Shown: one piece after another, positions 35,601-43,345 of the stretch | Numbering within the stretch: position 1 is the first letter of the stretch | Layout: every line of letters begins with the position of its first letter | NCBI GenBank assembly: GCA_963752585.1 | Contig: CAVVYV010000004.1 | Location: 186,001-250,000, forward strand | Direction: 5' to 3' | Source: CAVVYV01 sp963752585 | GTDB taxonomy: Bacteria; Actinomycetota; Thermoleophilia; Solirubrobacterales; 70-9 | Length of the DNA stretch: 64,000 bases | Position numbers and translations under genes: made by a program | The notes under the pieces: generated by a model | Databases searched by the model: none | What the model was told of the DNA's origin: nothing | Seen by the model: the letters and a program-made list of their open reading frames with translations, nothing else

Positions 35601-37763
35601 GTTGTCGGGCTCGCGTCCCGAGGGGCGGCCGTAGTCGTTGGTGACCTCGCCGTTGCAGTCGTCGGCGAGGTCCTCGAGCGCGTCGACCGGAATCGATCCG
35701 AGGACCCCGTCCTCGGGCCCGGTGCCGCTGATCGGCGTGACCGGGATGGCGTCGAAGTCGGCGTCGGGCGGATCCTGCCCGCAGGCGTACTCCACCTCCC
35801 AGGCGATGTCTCCACCTCGGCCCCGGAATGGGGCGCGGCGATGTGCCCGGTGATCTGGAGCGGTCCCGTCAGGCGGTCTACGTTGACCGGAGCGAACCAG
35901 TCGGGCGAGTCGATCTGCGCCTCCGGCGGGACGCAGTTGCCGGCACCGGGGTCGCAGGGCCAGTCGGTCTCATCCGGGTGCGGCTCGTTTGCCACCCGCG
36001 CCATCGCGCCGGCGAGGTTGACCCGCCCGTAGCCGAAATGCGGGTCCCAGCCGATGCTCGGCCTTGTCGACGAACGGGGCGCCGATCGTGCCGAGGTTCT
36101 CGGGACGGACGTCCTCCGCGGACATCGTCAGTAGCTGGCGGATCTCGTTGCCGGAAAGCGGGTTGATGCGAGACCTCGTCGTCCGAAGGCCGAGAGCAGG
36201 CCGGCGGCGCCCGCCGACTGGCCGGTGTTGGCCGACCCGGTGTCGCCCATCAGGACGATGTCGGCCTTGCCGCCGTACTGGGTCAGGTTCGAGTTCCGGA
36301 AGAAGGTGGTCGTCGGCGGCTGGGCCCGAACTCGACCGGCGTGACCCCGACGCCCTCGTTGAGCATGCCGAGGAACTCGTCGCAGCCGTCCTCGAAATCG
36401 GAGGGTGGATCGGGGATCTGATCGGGACTGGGCTGAGGGGCCCGAGCCCGCCGGGCCCGGTGCAGGCGTCGTTCGGTGCCGTGTCGGGAACAGTGCCGGC
36501 CACGTAGATCGCCTCGTTGTAGTTCGTCGGATAGTTGTGGTTGGCGCTGTTGATGTCGGAGGAGACCATCATCAGCGCCATCCCCTGCTCGTCCGCGTAC
36601 TCGAAGGCGCGCCGGGCGAAGCGGGTGTTGCCGAGACCCCCGACCGCACCCTCAGCGACGTCGACGCCATTGCCGGCCGCATAGACGATCGCCATCGCGT
36701 AGTTGTCGATCGGGACGACGAAGGTGTCCCAGACGCGCAGGGGCATGATCTGGCACTCGGGGCAGAGCGCGGCGCTTTCGCCCGTCGTTGCCGGTTTCCA
36801 TGTTCGGGTCGGAGCTGGTCCCGTTGTTGGTCTCGGCACCCGCCTCGCGGGCGCGCCCGCTGCCGTGCCCGTCGGCCGAGCAACAGCTCGAGGCGTCGAA
36901 GGGGTCGTTGTCGTCGTCGAAGAAGTCCCAGCCCGCGATGTCGTCGTCGAAGCCGTTGCCGTCCGGTCGTCATTGTCGATCGGAGAACTGCCCGATCAGG
37001 TCGGAGGGCTCGAGCAGGGTCTCGGCATTCGGCGTGCTGGGGGTGTGGATGTCAGCGGTGTTCTGGCCGTCGGTGAGGTCGACCCGCGAGTCGCAGCCGG
37101 TAGTCGCGGACGTTGAATGCGCCGTTGCCGTCCGCGTCGTAGTTGCCCGAGTTGGGCGCCGTCGGCCCGCAGGCGGCGCCCTCGAGCGGCGAGTCGCCAC
37201 GATCCCAGAGCGGGATCGGCAGCTCGTCCCGGTTGAGGGCGACCTTGTTCTTCAGCTCGGTGTCCTGCCAGCTGGATCCCGGTGTCGAGGATCGCGATCG
37301 TGGTGTCGGGGTTGCCGGTGTCGAACTTCCAGGCGCTGTCGGCCCGGACGCCCGAGATCATCGCGCAGGCGAACGCGGGGTTGTCGTCCTCGGCAAGGAG
37401 GTTCGCCGCCTGGCCCTGGGCGTCGAGCTGCGGGCACGGGTCGAGATCGGGCGGTGCCGGCTTGTAGGTCGTCGGGAGCGCCGGCGGCGCCTCGAGCGCG
37501 GAGTCCGGGCGGAAGCCGAAGGCCTGCCACTGCTCCTGGAAGTAGCTCGTGCACTCCTGGTCGTCGTCGGCGTCGTCGACCTCGCACTCGTCGAAGTGGG
37601 AGTCGTCCGGCGTGTTGGCGCGCGGGCTCTCGGCCGGATCGCTTCCCGGGAATGCGAGGTTGGCGGCGAGCGCTGTCGCGGGAACCGCCAGGCAGACGCA
37701 GGCAAGCGCGAGCGCCAACCATAGATCGGTGCGTGCGAGCCCCCCAAAACCCCGGCGTCGCAT
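32619..37763 (-). CDS. giant secreted subtilase with FG-GAP, TSP3-like and RTX-like repeats (very many frameshifts)
   Basis: Signal peptide MRRRGFGGLARTDLWLALAL, then an S8 protease (Asp in DTTIAILDTGIQL; IVYAAGNGVD; Ser in a GDTGSANTGQSAG-type segment). It continues with a fibronectin-like module, FG-GAP/VCBS-type repeats (LYDLDGDNELDVLQATTSGE), an S-T-A-P Fn3-like piece, calcium-binding NCPxxPNPDQxDxDGDGIGD repeats, a Gly/Val linker and RTX-like repeats (GDDQLSGGNSRDRLTGGSGA) ending PGGGR. About 1,700 residues over at least 20 single-base shifts. Leaderless TAGGGT box at the start. The 3' end overlaps the HupE-like gene by 24 bp. Confidence 0.75.
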
Positions 37764-37770
37764 TGGCCTG

Positions 37771-37776
37771 ACCCTA
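37771..37776 (-). promoter_or_regulatory. leaderless -10 box for the giant subtilase
   Basis: TAGGGT on the minus strand, 7 nt before the ATG at 37763. Confidence 0.5.
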
Positions 37777-37846
37777 CCCCGAACCGGTCAAATTCGCGCC
37801 GGTTAGCGAACGGCTTGGGGACAGTGGCGGCCGCTGGGCTGCGATG

Positions 37847-37852
37847 TAGGGT
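37847..37852 (+). promoter_or_regulatory. leaderless -10 box for the 172-aa membrane protein
   Basis: TAGGGT 9 nt before the ATG at 37862. Confidence 0.5.
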
Positions 37853-37861
37853 CAGCCGCCG

Positions 37862-38380
37862 ATGCGCGAGGTCTCCGACAGCTTCCTCCTCCAGATGGCC
37901 GAGGTCTCCGGAGGCCTGTTCGGCCTGTTCGTGGTCGGGATGCTGTTCTTCGTCGAGACCGGCTTCCGCAGCCTCGGCCCCGAGCGCGAGGTCGTGATCC
38001 CCTACTTCCGGGCGAGCACGAGGATCGTCCTGATCCTGTTCGCGATCCCGCTAGGGGTCTCGTTCACCCTGGTGGTGCTGGAACCGGTGTGGAGCACCGT
38101 CCTCTTCGCCCTTCTCAGCCTGCTGCTCGTGGCCGCCAACCTCGATACGGCGATCCGGATTCGATCCGTCCACGATGTGACCGGCTCGAGGGTGCTGCAG
38201 CTGAACGAGGTGGTGGGAACGATCGGAGTCGCGGTCCTCGTCCTGCTCCCCTGGATTCTCGGCGGCATCGATCCGAGCAGGGAGGACCTCACCTGGGCGA
38301 TCCTGGTCGCCTTCGCGACCGCGTTCCTCAGCCTCGCCACCTTGGTGATCTCGGTGTTCGACATCGCCATGTCGCACTAG
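37862..38380 (+). CDS. four-helix membrane protein of unknown function
   Basis: A 172-residue intact protein starting MREVSDSFLLQMAEVSGGLF, with helices around GLFGLFVVGMLFFVETGF, IVLILFAIPLGVSFTLVVLE, VLFALLSLLLVAANL, VVGTIGVAVLVLLPWIL and a last LATLVISVFDIAM. No family recognised. Leaderless start; it precedes the MFS pump by about 90 bp in the same direction. Confidence 0.75.
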   Translation: MREVSDSFLLQMAEVSGGLFGLFVVGMLFFVETGFRSLGPEREVVIPYFRASTRIVLILFAIPLGVSFTLVVLEPVWSTVLFALLSLLLVAANLDTAIRIRSVHDVTGSRVLQLNEVVGTIGVAVLVLLPWILGGIDPSREDLTWAILVAFATAFLSLATLVISVFDIAMSH

Positions 38381-38407
38381 AGGCGATCTCCGCGGATCCG
38401 CCTGCTC

Positions 38408-38423
38408 CGTGAGCTTCGTCACA
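38408..38423. promoter_or_regulatory. CRP-like palindrome upstream of the MFS pump
   Basis: CGTGA-GCTTCG-TCACA: GTGA-N6-TCAC core, 9 of 10 matches to TGTGA-N6-TCACA. Centred about 40 nt upstream of the proposed -10 (38454), i.e. near -50 relative to the likely start of transcription. Confidence 0.45.
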
Positions 38424-38427
38424 CATA

Positions 38428-38462
38428 GTCACTACTGCGGGGATGATCCTTGCTATAGTGAC
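38428..38462. promoter_or_regulatory. operator-like inverted repeat and -10 of the MFS pump
   Basis: GTCACTA (38428-38434) and TAGTGAC (38456-38462) are perfect 7-base inverted arms. The right arm overlaps the extended -10 TGCTATAGT (hexamer 38454-38459), 10 nt before GTG 38470. A repressor here would block the promoter, as is usual for drug-pump genes. Confidence 0.5.
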
Positions 38463-38469
38463 GATCCAC

Positions 38470-39946
38470 GTGGCGCCGACCAATTCCACAGTAGATCAAG
38501 CCGCCGCCGACCGCAATCGCTGGATCGCCCTCTACGTGCTCTGCGTCGGCATGCTGATGATCGTCCTCGACGCGACGATCGTGAACGTCGCCCTGCCCTC
38601 GATCCAGGGTGACCTCGGCTTCTCGCAGTCGAGCCTCGCCTGGGTCGTCAACGGCTACCTGATCGCCTTCGGCGGGCTGCTGCTGCTCTCCGGGCGGCTC
38701 GGCGACCTGATCGGCCGCCGGCGGATCTTCATGATCGGGCTGACGATCTTCACCGCCGCCTCGCTCCTCTGCGGGCTCGCCCAGAGCCAGGAGGTCCTGG
38801 TCGCGGCCCGGTTCATCCAGGGCGCCGGCGGCGCGCTGACCTCGGCCGTGATCCTCGGAATCATCGTCACGATGTTCCCCGAGCCTCGCGAGCAGGCGAG
38901 GGCGATCGGCGTCTACAGCTTCGTCGCCTCCGCGGGAGGGTCGATCGGCCTCCTCGCCGGCGGCGTGCTCACCGACGCGATCAACTGGCACTGGATCTTC
39001 TTCGTCAACCTTCCGATCGCGGCGGCCACCGGGTTCCTCGCCCTCCGCCTGCTTGAGCGCGACAAGGGCATCGGCCTCGAGAAGGGCGCGGACGTCTTCG
39101 GCGCCGGCCTCCTCGTCTCCGGGCTGATGCTCGGCGTCTACGCGATCGTCGAGGCGGCCAATAACGGCTGGGGCTCGGCCCAGACCCTCGGCTTCGGGGC
39201 GACCTCGCTGGTGCTGCTGGCCGGATTCCTCATTCGTGAGGCGACCGCGGAGACCCCGCTGATCCCGCTGCGGATCTTCCGCGGCCGCAACCTCTCTGGC
39301 GCCAACGTGATCCAGGCGCTGATGGTCGCCGGGATGTTCGGCATGTTCTTCCTCGGCGCCCTCTACCTGCAGCAGGTGCTCGGCTACAGCGCGATCGAGG
39401 TCGGGCTCGCCTTCCTCCCGGTGACCCTGATCATCGGCACCCTCTCGCTCGGCTTCTCGGCGCGGCTCAACCTCCGCTACGGCGCCCGCGCGACCCTCGT
39501 CCCCGGCCTCGTCCTGATCGGCGGCGGGCTGGCCCTGTTCGCCCGGGCGCCCGTCGACGCCGGCTACGTGGTCGACATCCTCCCGTCGATGGTCGCTGTT
39601 GGGCGCCGGCGCCGGGCTCTCCTTCCCCTCGCTGATGACCCTGTCGATGTCGGGTGCGACCGAGAGCGACTCGGGGCTCGCCTCCGGGCTCGTCAACACC
39701 ACCCTCCAGGTCGGCGGCGCCCTCGGCCTCGCGGTCCTCGCCACCCTCTCGACCGATCGCACCAGCGGCCTGCTCGCCGACGGCGAGTCGAACGCCTCGG
39801 CGCTGACCAGCGGCTACCACCTCGCCTTCATCGTCGGCGTCGGCCTCGTCGTCGCCGCGATCGCCGTCGCCCTGACGGTGCTCGAGCCGGTGCCGGAGCC
39901 CGAGGAGGCCGAGCTCCCCGAGCCCGAGCAGATCGGCCCAGCCTGA
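38470..39946 (+). CDS. MFS drug/proton antiporter, DHA2 (EmrB/QacA) type (one frameshift)
   Basis: Fourteen-helix exporter. Seen: IVLDATIVNVALPSIQGDLG (DHA2 motif D1), GGLLLLSGRLGDLIGRRRIF (motif A), RFIQGAGGALTSAVILGIIV (motif B) and GGSIGLLAGGVLTDAINWHW (motif C). A shift near 39590 separates VDILPSMVAV from GAGAGLSFPSLMTLSMSGAT. About 490 residues; acidic C-terminal tail. An ATG at 38443 also lies in frame, but it is within the operator/-10 region, so the leaderless GTG at 38470 is preferred. Substrate unknown. Confidence 0.92.
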
Positions 39947-39996
39947 GCCGACGTTCAGCTCGGAAGCCGCCTAGACCTCGTCGAGAGCCGGACCGA

Positions 39997-40852
39997 CTAG
40001 CCGTCGGCCTTCGGGCGGGGGAACTGGGTGCCGACGAATCGGTCCCACATCCGGTCGCTCATCAGCCCGCGCACTCCCATGCATCATGTGCGCCGAGGCG
40101 GCGACCTTGTACCGGGGGCGGGGATGGCGGGCGGAGATCGCACGCTCGATCTTCTTCGCCACCGCCTCGGGCCCGGCGCCGAGTCGCGCCATCGGCCCCT
40201 CGTAGGCGCCGGCGGTGGCCGCGGCGACCGCGGTGTTGAACTCGGCGTAGGGGGCGCTGTCGTCGGTGTCGGCCATGCTGCCGACCGCCGCCTCGCCGAA
40301 GCGGGTGACGATCAGGCCCGGCTCGATGATCACCACGTCGATCCCGAAGCCGGCGACCTCGAATCGGAGGGCGTCCGAGAGCGCCTCGACCGCGTGCTTG
40401 GTCGCGTGGTAGACGCCGCCGCCCGGGAAGACCAGCTTCCCGCCCATCGAGCTCAGGTTGACGATCCGGCCCGAGCCGGCGCGGCGCATGCCCGGCAGCA
40501 CCAGCTGGCACATCCGCATCAGCCCGAAGACGTTGGTCTCGAACTGGCGGCGGACGCTGTCCATCGGGATCGTCTCGATCGCGCCGCTCTGGCTGTAGCC
40601 GGCGTTGTTGACCAGGGCTCCGATCGGCCCGTCGCGCTCGACCTCCTCGACCGCCTTGCGCATCGAGCCCTCGTCGGTGACGTCGAGGGCGAGCGTCTTC
40701 GCGCCGCGCTTCGCCAGCTCCTCGATCGCCTCGGGCTTGCGCGCGGTCGCGTAGACGTTCCAGCCGCCGTCGACCAGGTGCTCGGCGGTCGCCCTGCCGA
40801 TCCCGCTCGAGCAGCCCGTGATCAGCACCGGCCGCGACTTCTCGATCCCCAT
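39997..40852 (-). CDS. short-chain dehydrogenase/reductase (one frameshift near the end)
   Basis: Classical SDR of about 284 residues: VLITGCSSGIGRATAEHLVD (TGxxxGxG NADP site), ALVNNAGYSQSGAIE (NNAG), IVNLSSMGGKLVFPGGGVYH with catalytic Ser, and YHATKHAVEALS (YxxxK). A shift near 40080 restores the ending MGVRGLMSDRMWDRFVG, typical of this subfamily, with a stop at 39997. The Arg after the second strand favours NADP(H). Substrate not determinable. Confidence 0.9.
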
Positions 40853-40889
40853 CTCTGCTCCTTTCGCTCGGGCCAGTCCGATCCTCTCA

Positions 40890-40895
40890 TAGGCT
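40890..40895 (+). promoter_or_regulatory. leaderless -10 box for the alcohol dehydrogenase
   Basis: TAGGCT 7 nt before the GTG at 40903. Confidence 0.5.
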
Positions 40896-40902
40896 CCATC
40901 CC

Positions 40903-41939
40903 GTGAGAGCGGTCACCTTCCAGGCGCCGGGCGAGGTCCGGGTCGACGAGGTCGCCGACCCCGAGCTGCTCGCTCCGGACGACGCGATCGTCCGGGTCGA
41001 GGCGAGCGGCATCTGCGGCTCCGACCTCCACATCTACCACGGCCGGGTCCAGATCGAGCCCGGCTTCGTGATCGGCCACGAGTACGTCGGCGAGGTGGTC
41101 GCCGCCGGCGACGAGGTCAGCCGGGTGGCGGTGGGGGACCGGGTGCTCGGCACCTACGGCACCGCCTGCGGCGAGTGCTTCTTCTGCGAGCGCGGCGAGT
41201 TCCACAAGTGCGACGACGCGCGCGTCTTCGGGCACGGGAAGACCCTCGGCTCGCTCCAGGGCGCCCAGGCGGAGCTGGTCCTCGTCCCGCACGCGAACCT
41301 CACCCTCCGGCGGGTCCCCGAGGGGCTCTCCGACGACGTCGCCCTCTTCGCCGGCGACGTGATGGGGACCGGCTTCCACGCGATCGACTCCCGGCCCCTC
41401 GCCGAGGGCGAGAGCGCGGCGATCCTCGGCCTCGGCCCGGTCGGGCTCTGCGCGGTCCAGGCCGCCCGGGCGGCCGGGCGCGTCGGAGGTGATCGCGATC
41501 GACACGGTCGAGGACCGGTTGAGGATGGCGGAGTCCTTCGGCGCCACCGCGGTCCACCTCACCGAGGGCGATCCCCGCGGAGAGGTGAAGAAGCTGACCG
41601 AGGGGCGGGGGGTGGACCTGGCGGTCGACGCCGTCGGCCATCCCGATGCCCTCGACCTCGCGATCCGGCTGGCGCGGAAGGCGGGCACGGTCTCGGTCAC
41701 CGGCGTCTACGCCGAGCGCACCGAGGTCCACATGGGGGTGCTCTGGATCAAGGCGCTGACCCTGACACAGCGGCCACGCCAACGTGATCAAGCACCTCGA
41801 CCGGGTGCTGGAGCTGATCTCGACCGGGGAGCTCGACCCGGCGCCCCTGGTCACCCACCACATGAAGCTCGACGAGGCGCCCGAGGCCTACCGGGTCTAC
41901 GACCAGCGCGAGGCGCTGAAGATCGTGCTCAGTCCCTGA
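40903..41939 (+). CDS. zinc-dependent alcohol dehydrogenase, MDR family (two frameshifts)
   Basis: Medium-chain dehydrogenase: catalytic zinc site SGICGSDLHIYHG and GHEYVGEVVAAGDEVS, structural zinc cysteines in GTACGECFFCERGEFHKCDD, and a Rossmann AILGLGPVGLCAVQAARAAG followed by IAIDTVEDRLRMA (acidic residue favouring NAD). Shifts near 41480 and 41770; the end HLDRVLELISTGELDPAPLV leads to a stop at 41939. About 345 residues. It lies 12 bp before yqgE. Confidence 0.92.
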
Positions 41940-41951
41940 GAGGCTTCGGCC

Positions 41952-42479
41952 ATGAGCGAGAGCGTCAGCGGGCGGCTGCTGGTCGCGTCGCCGAGCATGC
42001 CCGACTACTTCCACCGCACCGTGGTCCTGGTGGTCGAGCACAACCCCGAGGGCGCCTTCGGCCTCGTCCTCAACCGGCCCTCGGAGGCGAGCGTCGGCGA
42101 CGCCGCGCCCGAGCTCGCCGAGCTGATCGGCGGCGAGCACATGCTCCACATCGGCGGCCCGGTGCAGCCGAACGCGGTCACCGCGATCGGCGAGCACGCC
42201 GACCCCGGCGAGGCGACGAAGATCGTCGTCGGGGCGACGGTGGGGATGGTCGACCTCGACACGCCCCCGGAGCTCTCCCGGCTGCGGGTGTTCGCCGGCT
42301 ACGCGGGCTGGGGGGAGGAGCAGCTCGACGGCGAGATCGAGGCCGAGGCCTGGATCCTCGCCGACGCCCACCCCGACGATCCGTTCGCCGAGGGCGACCT
42401 GTGGGCGGTGGTGCTCGGCCGGATGGGCGGCGAGTACGCGCTCCTCGCCCGGATGCCGCCCGACCCCTCGGTCAACTGA
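41952..42479 (+). CDS. YqgE/AlgH family protein (UPF0301)
   Basis: A 175-residue intact protein: GRLLVASPSMPDYFHRTVVL, GAFGLVLNRPSEASVGDAAP, MLHIGGPVQPNAVTAIGEHA and VFAGYAGWGEEQLDGEIEAE are the family signatures. Molecular role is not established for the family. It lies in the same direction just after the alcohol dehydrogenase. Confidence 0.92.
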   Translation: MSESVSGRLLVASPSMPDYFHRTVVLVVEHNPEGAFGLVLNRPSEASVGDAAPELAELIGGEHMLHIGGPVQPNAVTAIGEHADPGEATKIVVGATVGMVDLDTPPELSRLRVFAGYAGWGEEQLDGEIEAEAWILADAHPDDPFAEGDLWAVVLGRMGGEYALLARMPPDPSVN

Positions 42480-42484
42480 GGCGG

Positions 42485-42731
42485 CTAGTCAGCCTCGTAG
42501 GCGATCTGGACGTTGTCGCTGGCGACGGCGATGAACTGAATCCGCTCGCGCTCGCCGTTCTCGTGGGAGATGATCTCGGCGTTGGAGAGGGGGATGAAGC
42601 TGAGTCCCTCGCTGATTGAGCAGGTCCGAGAGCCGGCTGCGGGAGCCCTCGGCGGGCAGCGTCACCTCGCCGGTGATCCGGTAGCGGTCCGTCTCGAGCA
42701 CCACTCGCTGGATGCGGGTCTTGCCGGCCAT
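42485..42731 (-). CDS. small conserved-looking protein (one frameshift)
   Basis: MAGKTRIQRVVLETDRYRIT continues GEVTLPAEGSRSRLSDLLNQ; after a shift near 42612 it reads EGLSFIPLSNAEIISHENGE and ends VQIAYEAD at 42485. About 81 residues, an all-beta pattern resembling the DUF6812-like small proteins of this class (weak recognition). TAGCGT box 9 nt before the ATG. Function unknown. Confidence 0.65.
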
Positions 42732-42740
42732 CGGTCGCCT

Positions 42741-42746
42741 ACGCTA
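42741..42746 (-). promoter_or_regulatory. leaderless -10 box for the 81-aa protein
   Basis: TAGCGT on the minus strand, 9 nt before the ATG at 42731. Confidence 0.4.
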
Positions 42747-42764
42747 GCGCCTTGCATTACGAGG

Positions 42765-42850
42765 GTGACGGGAGACGCTGATATCGAGGTTGCCGTCCTC
42801 GGCGCCGGCCTGTCCGGACTCGTAGCGGCCCACCGTCTTTCCGAGGAGGC
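42765..42850 (+). pseudogene. 5' remnant of a flavin amine-oxidase-type gene
   Basis: GTG-started codons read VTGDADIEVAVLGAGLSGLV then AAHRLSEEAV: a complete FAD-binding GxGxxG fingerprint as in protoporphyrinogen oxidase/amine oxidases. The coding signal then ends within about 30 codons and the next gene follows. No downstream oxidase sequence exists here, so this looks like the leftover start of a deleted gene. Confidence 0.5.
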
Positions 42851-42911
42851 CGTTCACGCCCCGCCCAACCGAATAGATTCGGGCCGTACACACAGAATGG
42901 AGGTGGTGCAG

Positions 42912-43220
42912 ATGTATGCCCGGATCGCGCGGTTTGAGGGCGGAGACACGTCACAGATGGACGCGGTAATAGATGGCGCACGCCAGATGATCGATTCGAA
43001 CTTCGACTCGCCGCCCGAGGGCTTGGAGGGCGCGAAGGCCGTATGGATGCTCGTCGACCGAGAGAATGCCCGAGGGCTGGGCGTCACCCTCTTTGAAAAC
43101 GAGGAGGACCTGCGCCGCGGCGACGAGGCGCTCAATGCGATGTCCCCCGCGGTCGATGCTGGCCAGCGCCGTGCGAACGTCGAGACCTACGAGGTAGTGC
43201 ACCGCAGGGAACGCGAATAG
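42912..43220 (+). CDS. ABM-like (dimeric alpha+beta barrel) small protein
   Basis: The ATG at 42912, after a GGAGGTG Shine-Dalgarno, gives MYARIARFEGGDTSQMDAVI, then AKAVWMLVDRENARGLGVTL and FENEEDLRRGDEALNAMSPA. The strand-helix-strand pattern resembles antibiotic-biosynthesis-monooxygenase/stress-response barrel proteins. 102 residues, intact. Codon usage is slightly less GC-rich at third positions than its neighbours. Function unknown. Confidence 0.7.
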   Translation: MYARIARFEGGDTSQMDAVIDGARQMIDSNFDSPPEGLEGAKAVWMLVDRENARGLGVTLFENEEDLRRGDEALNAMSPAVDAGQRRANVETYEVVHRRERE

Positions 43221-43242
43221 GTACGAGCCCCGCAAGTCAGGA

Positions 43243-43314
43243 TGGGCGCGGCTGGTTTCGAACCAGCGACCTCTCGCGTGTGAAGCGAGCGCTCTCCCAC
43301 TGAGCTACGCGCCC
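43243..43314 (-). tRNA. tRNA-Val (CAC)
   Basis: On the minus strand GGGCGCG pairs with CGCGCCC. D-arm AGCTCAGTGGGAGAGC, anticodon stem CTCGC/GCGAG with loop TTCACAC (anticodon CAC), TpsiC GGTTCGAAACC, discriminator A, no CCA. Confidence 0.96.
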
Positions 43315-43345
43315 GGGGACGGGTGATGATACGGCTGTCCGGGCG

